This document shows positions 62,918 to 64,000 of a stretch of 64,000 nucleotides of DNA, piece by piece (positions within the stretch are counted from its first letter, which is position 1; every line of letters starts with the position of its first letter). The position numbers and the translations under genes are program-made. This DNA comes from Alteriqipengyuania halimionae. GTDB lineage: Bacteria; Pseudomonadota; Alphaproteobacteria; Sphingomonadales; Sphingomonadaceae. A model generated the notes under the pieces. The model searched no databases and was not told where the DNA came from. It saw only the letters and a program-made list of their open reading frames with translations. The stretch spans positions 1,302,001 through 1,366,000 of the forward strand of contig NZ_WTYR01000001.1 of NCBI RefSeq assembly GCF_009827575.1. Direction: 5' to 3'.

Positions 62918-64000
62918 ATGCGTCCTCCCGCGCCGCCTCCGCGGTGCCTTTATCCCTTGCGAGTTTTGCCTTTGTCTTCCGAACAGCCCACCCCTGATAC
63001 CCCGACCACTCCCTCGTTCGAGCACGTCCAGCCGATCCTTGCGCAGGCCCTGACCGCGCGCGGCTACACCGAACTTACGCCGGTACAGGATGCCGTGATC
63101 GCTCCCGGTGCGGCAGGCCGCGACCTAGTCGTGTCCGCGCAGACCGGCAGCGGCAAGACGGTTGCCTTCGGTCTTGCTCTGGCCGACGAAATGCTGGGCG
63201 AGATCGGCGGAACGCCACTGTCGGACAAGCCGCTCGCCCTCGTCATCGCCCCCACCCGCGAACTTGCGCTGCAGGTCAGCCGCGAGCTCGGATGGCTTTA
63301 TGCCGAAGCGGGCCTGCGGATCGCGACCTGCGTCGGCGGGATGGACGCGAGCAAGGAACGCCGCGCGCTGCGGGCGGGCCCTGCCATCGTGGTCGGCACC
63401 CCGGGCCGCCTGCGCGACCACCTCGAACGCGGTTCGCTCGACCTGTCGGGCCTGGTCGGCGTGGTGCTCGATGAAGCCGACGAAATGCTCGACATGGGCT
63501 TCCGCGACGATCTGGAAGAAATCCTCGACGCGACGCCCGATCGCCGCCGCACGCTGCTGTTCTCGGCCACCATGCCGCCAGCCATCGTACGTCTCGCCGA
63601 ACGTTATCAGACCGACGCCCAGCGCCTTTCGCTCGCAGGCAAGGATCGCGGGCATGGCGACATCGCCTACCAGGCGATCGAAGTCTCGCCGTCCGAAATC
63701 GAGAACGCGGTGGTCAACCTGCTGCGCTTCCACGAAGCGGAGACGGCGATCTGTTTCTGCGCCACGCGCGACAATGTCCGCCGTCTCCACGCCACGCTCC
63801 AAAATCGCGGCTTCGGCGTGGTCGCTCTGTCTGGCGAGCATTCGCAGTCGGAGCGCAACCAGGCGCTCCAGGCGCTTCGCGATCGCCGGGCGCGCGTATG
63901 CGTGGCAACCGATGTCGCGGCACGCGGGATCGACTTGCCGACGCTCAGCCTCGTGGTGCACGTCGAGATTCCGCGCGATGCCGAAACGCTTCAGCACCGT
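62918..64000 (+). CDS. DEAD-box RNA helicase (partial, 3' end outside window)
   Basis: The visible part has the helicase motifs in order: a Q motif (GYTELTPVQ), motif I AQTGSGKT, Ia PTRELALQ, TPGRL, motif II DEAD (VVLDEADEMLDMGF), motif III SAT, then in domain 2 IVa/IV (AICFCATRDNV), V (ATDVAARGIDLP) and the start of VI (HR) at the edge. It unwinds RNA duplexes. The start is uncertain: ATG 62918 or TTG 62972, both in frame and without good ribosome binding sites. Alphaproteobacterial relatives often carry a DbpA-like C-terminal domain, which cannot be checked here. Confidence 0.93.
   Translation, partial: MRPPAPPPRCLYPLRVLPLSSEQPTPDTPTTPSFEHVQPILAQALTARGYTELTPVQDAVIAPGAAGRDLVVSAQTGSGKTVAFGLALADEMLGEIGGTPLSDKPLALVIAPTRELALQVSRELGWLYAEAGLRIATCVGGMDASKERRALRAGPAIVVGTPGRLRDHLERGSLDLSGLVGVVLDEADEMLDMGFRDDLEEILDATPDRRRTLLFSATMPPAIVRLAERYQTDAQRLSLAGKDRGHGDIAYQAIEVSPSEIENAVVNLLRFHEAETAICFCATRDNVRRLHATLQNRGFGVVALSGEHSQSERNQALQALRDRRARVCVATDVAARGIDLPTLSLVVHVEIPRDAETLQHR

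Overview
The window is a GC-rich, densely packed alphaproteobacterial chromosome segment. Gene content points to Sphingomonadales, most likely Erythrobacteraceae: a CckA hybrid kinase beside a DUF2062 protein, a TIGR02466-family oxygenase, a SleB/CwlJ-type cell wall hydrolase, TonB-dependent cobalamin uptake and a GTTC-N7-GTTC LexA box at uvrA. The taxonomic call is an inference from gene families, not from a marker gene. No tRNA, rRNA, CRISPR array or intact IS element was found.

Layout. 1-6.9 kb (minus strand): two DUF4139 exported proteins, cckA, a DUF2062 membrane protein, smpB, dapA. 7-12 kb (plus): soluble lytic transglycosylase, greB, an exported protein, rlmN and a pteridine-reductase-like SDR, partly joined by stop/start overlaps. 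12-15.9 kb: DUF1801 gene, acyltransferase pseudogene, argG, about 1 kb without genes that looks like a structured RNA locus, then rlpA. 15.9-23.5 kb is the accessory region: oxygenase, membrane protein, CAP-domain lipoprotein, an aerolysin-like pore-forming protein, an HTH protein in repeat-rich DNA, and an AT-rich retron (msr-msd RNA plus an RT-TOPRIM fusion) lying between two copies of a REP-like palindrome and next to a duplicated uvrA tail. 23.5-31.3 kb: uvrA, an otsB-GH15-otsA trehalose operon, thpR. 31.5-36.8 kb: GH24 lysozyme, lipoprotein, M3 peptidase, serine hydrolase. 36.8-41.6 kb: riboswitch-controlled vitamin B12 uptake operon (btuB, btuF-like, btuC-like, btuD-like). 41.7-45.3 kb: cell wall hydrolase, a small protein, a GGDEF-EAL protein. 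45.7-54.6 kb: TCA operon mdh, exported protein, sucD, odhA, odhB, DUF1877, lpdA, with no sucC. 54.7-64 kb: serine hydrolase plus SEDS-like membrane protein, M49-like peptidase, TRIC-type channel, two RD-rich exported paralogues, tesB, EcsC-family gene and a DEAD-box helicase running off the end.

How it works together. Most of the window is housekeeping: cell cycle signalling, ribosome rescue, lysine and arginine synthesis, rRNA/tRNA modification, excision repair, TCA cycle and wall remodelling. The most notable system is the retron. An exact 12-bp a1/a2 repeat brackets the RNA, the RT carries the NAxxH, YADD and VTG motifs, and a TOPRIM domain is fused to its C-terminus as in Ec67-type antiphage retrons. 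Second is the aerolysin-like pore-forming protein, also an apparent accessory gene. The B12 operon is notable because the signal peptide of its binding protein is encoded by a REP-like repeat.
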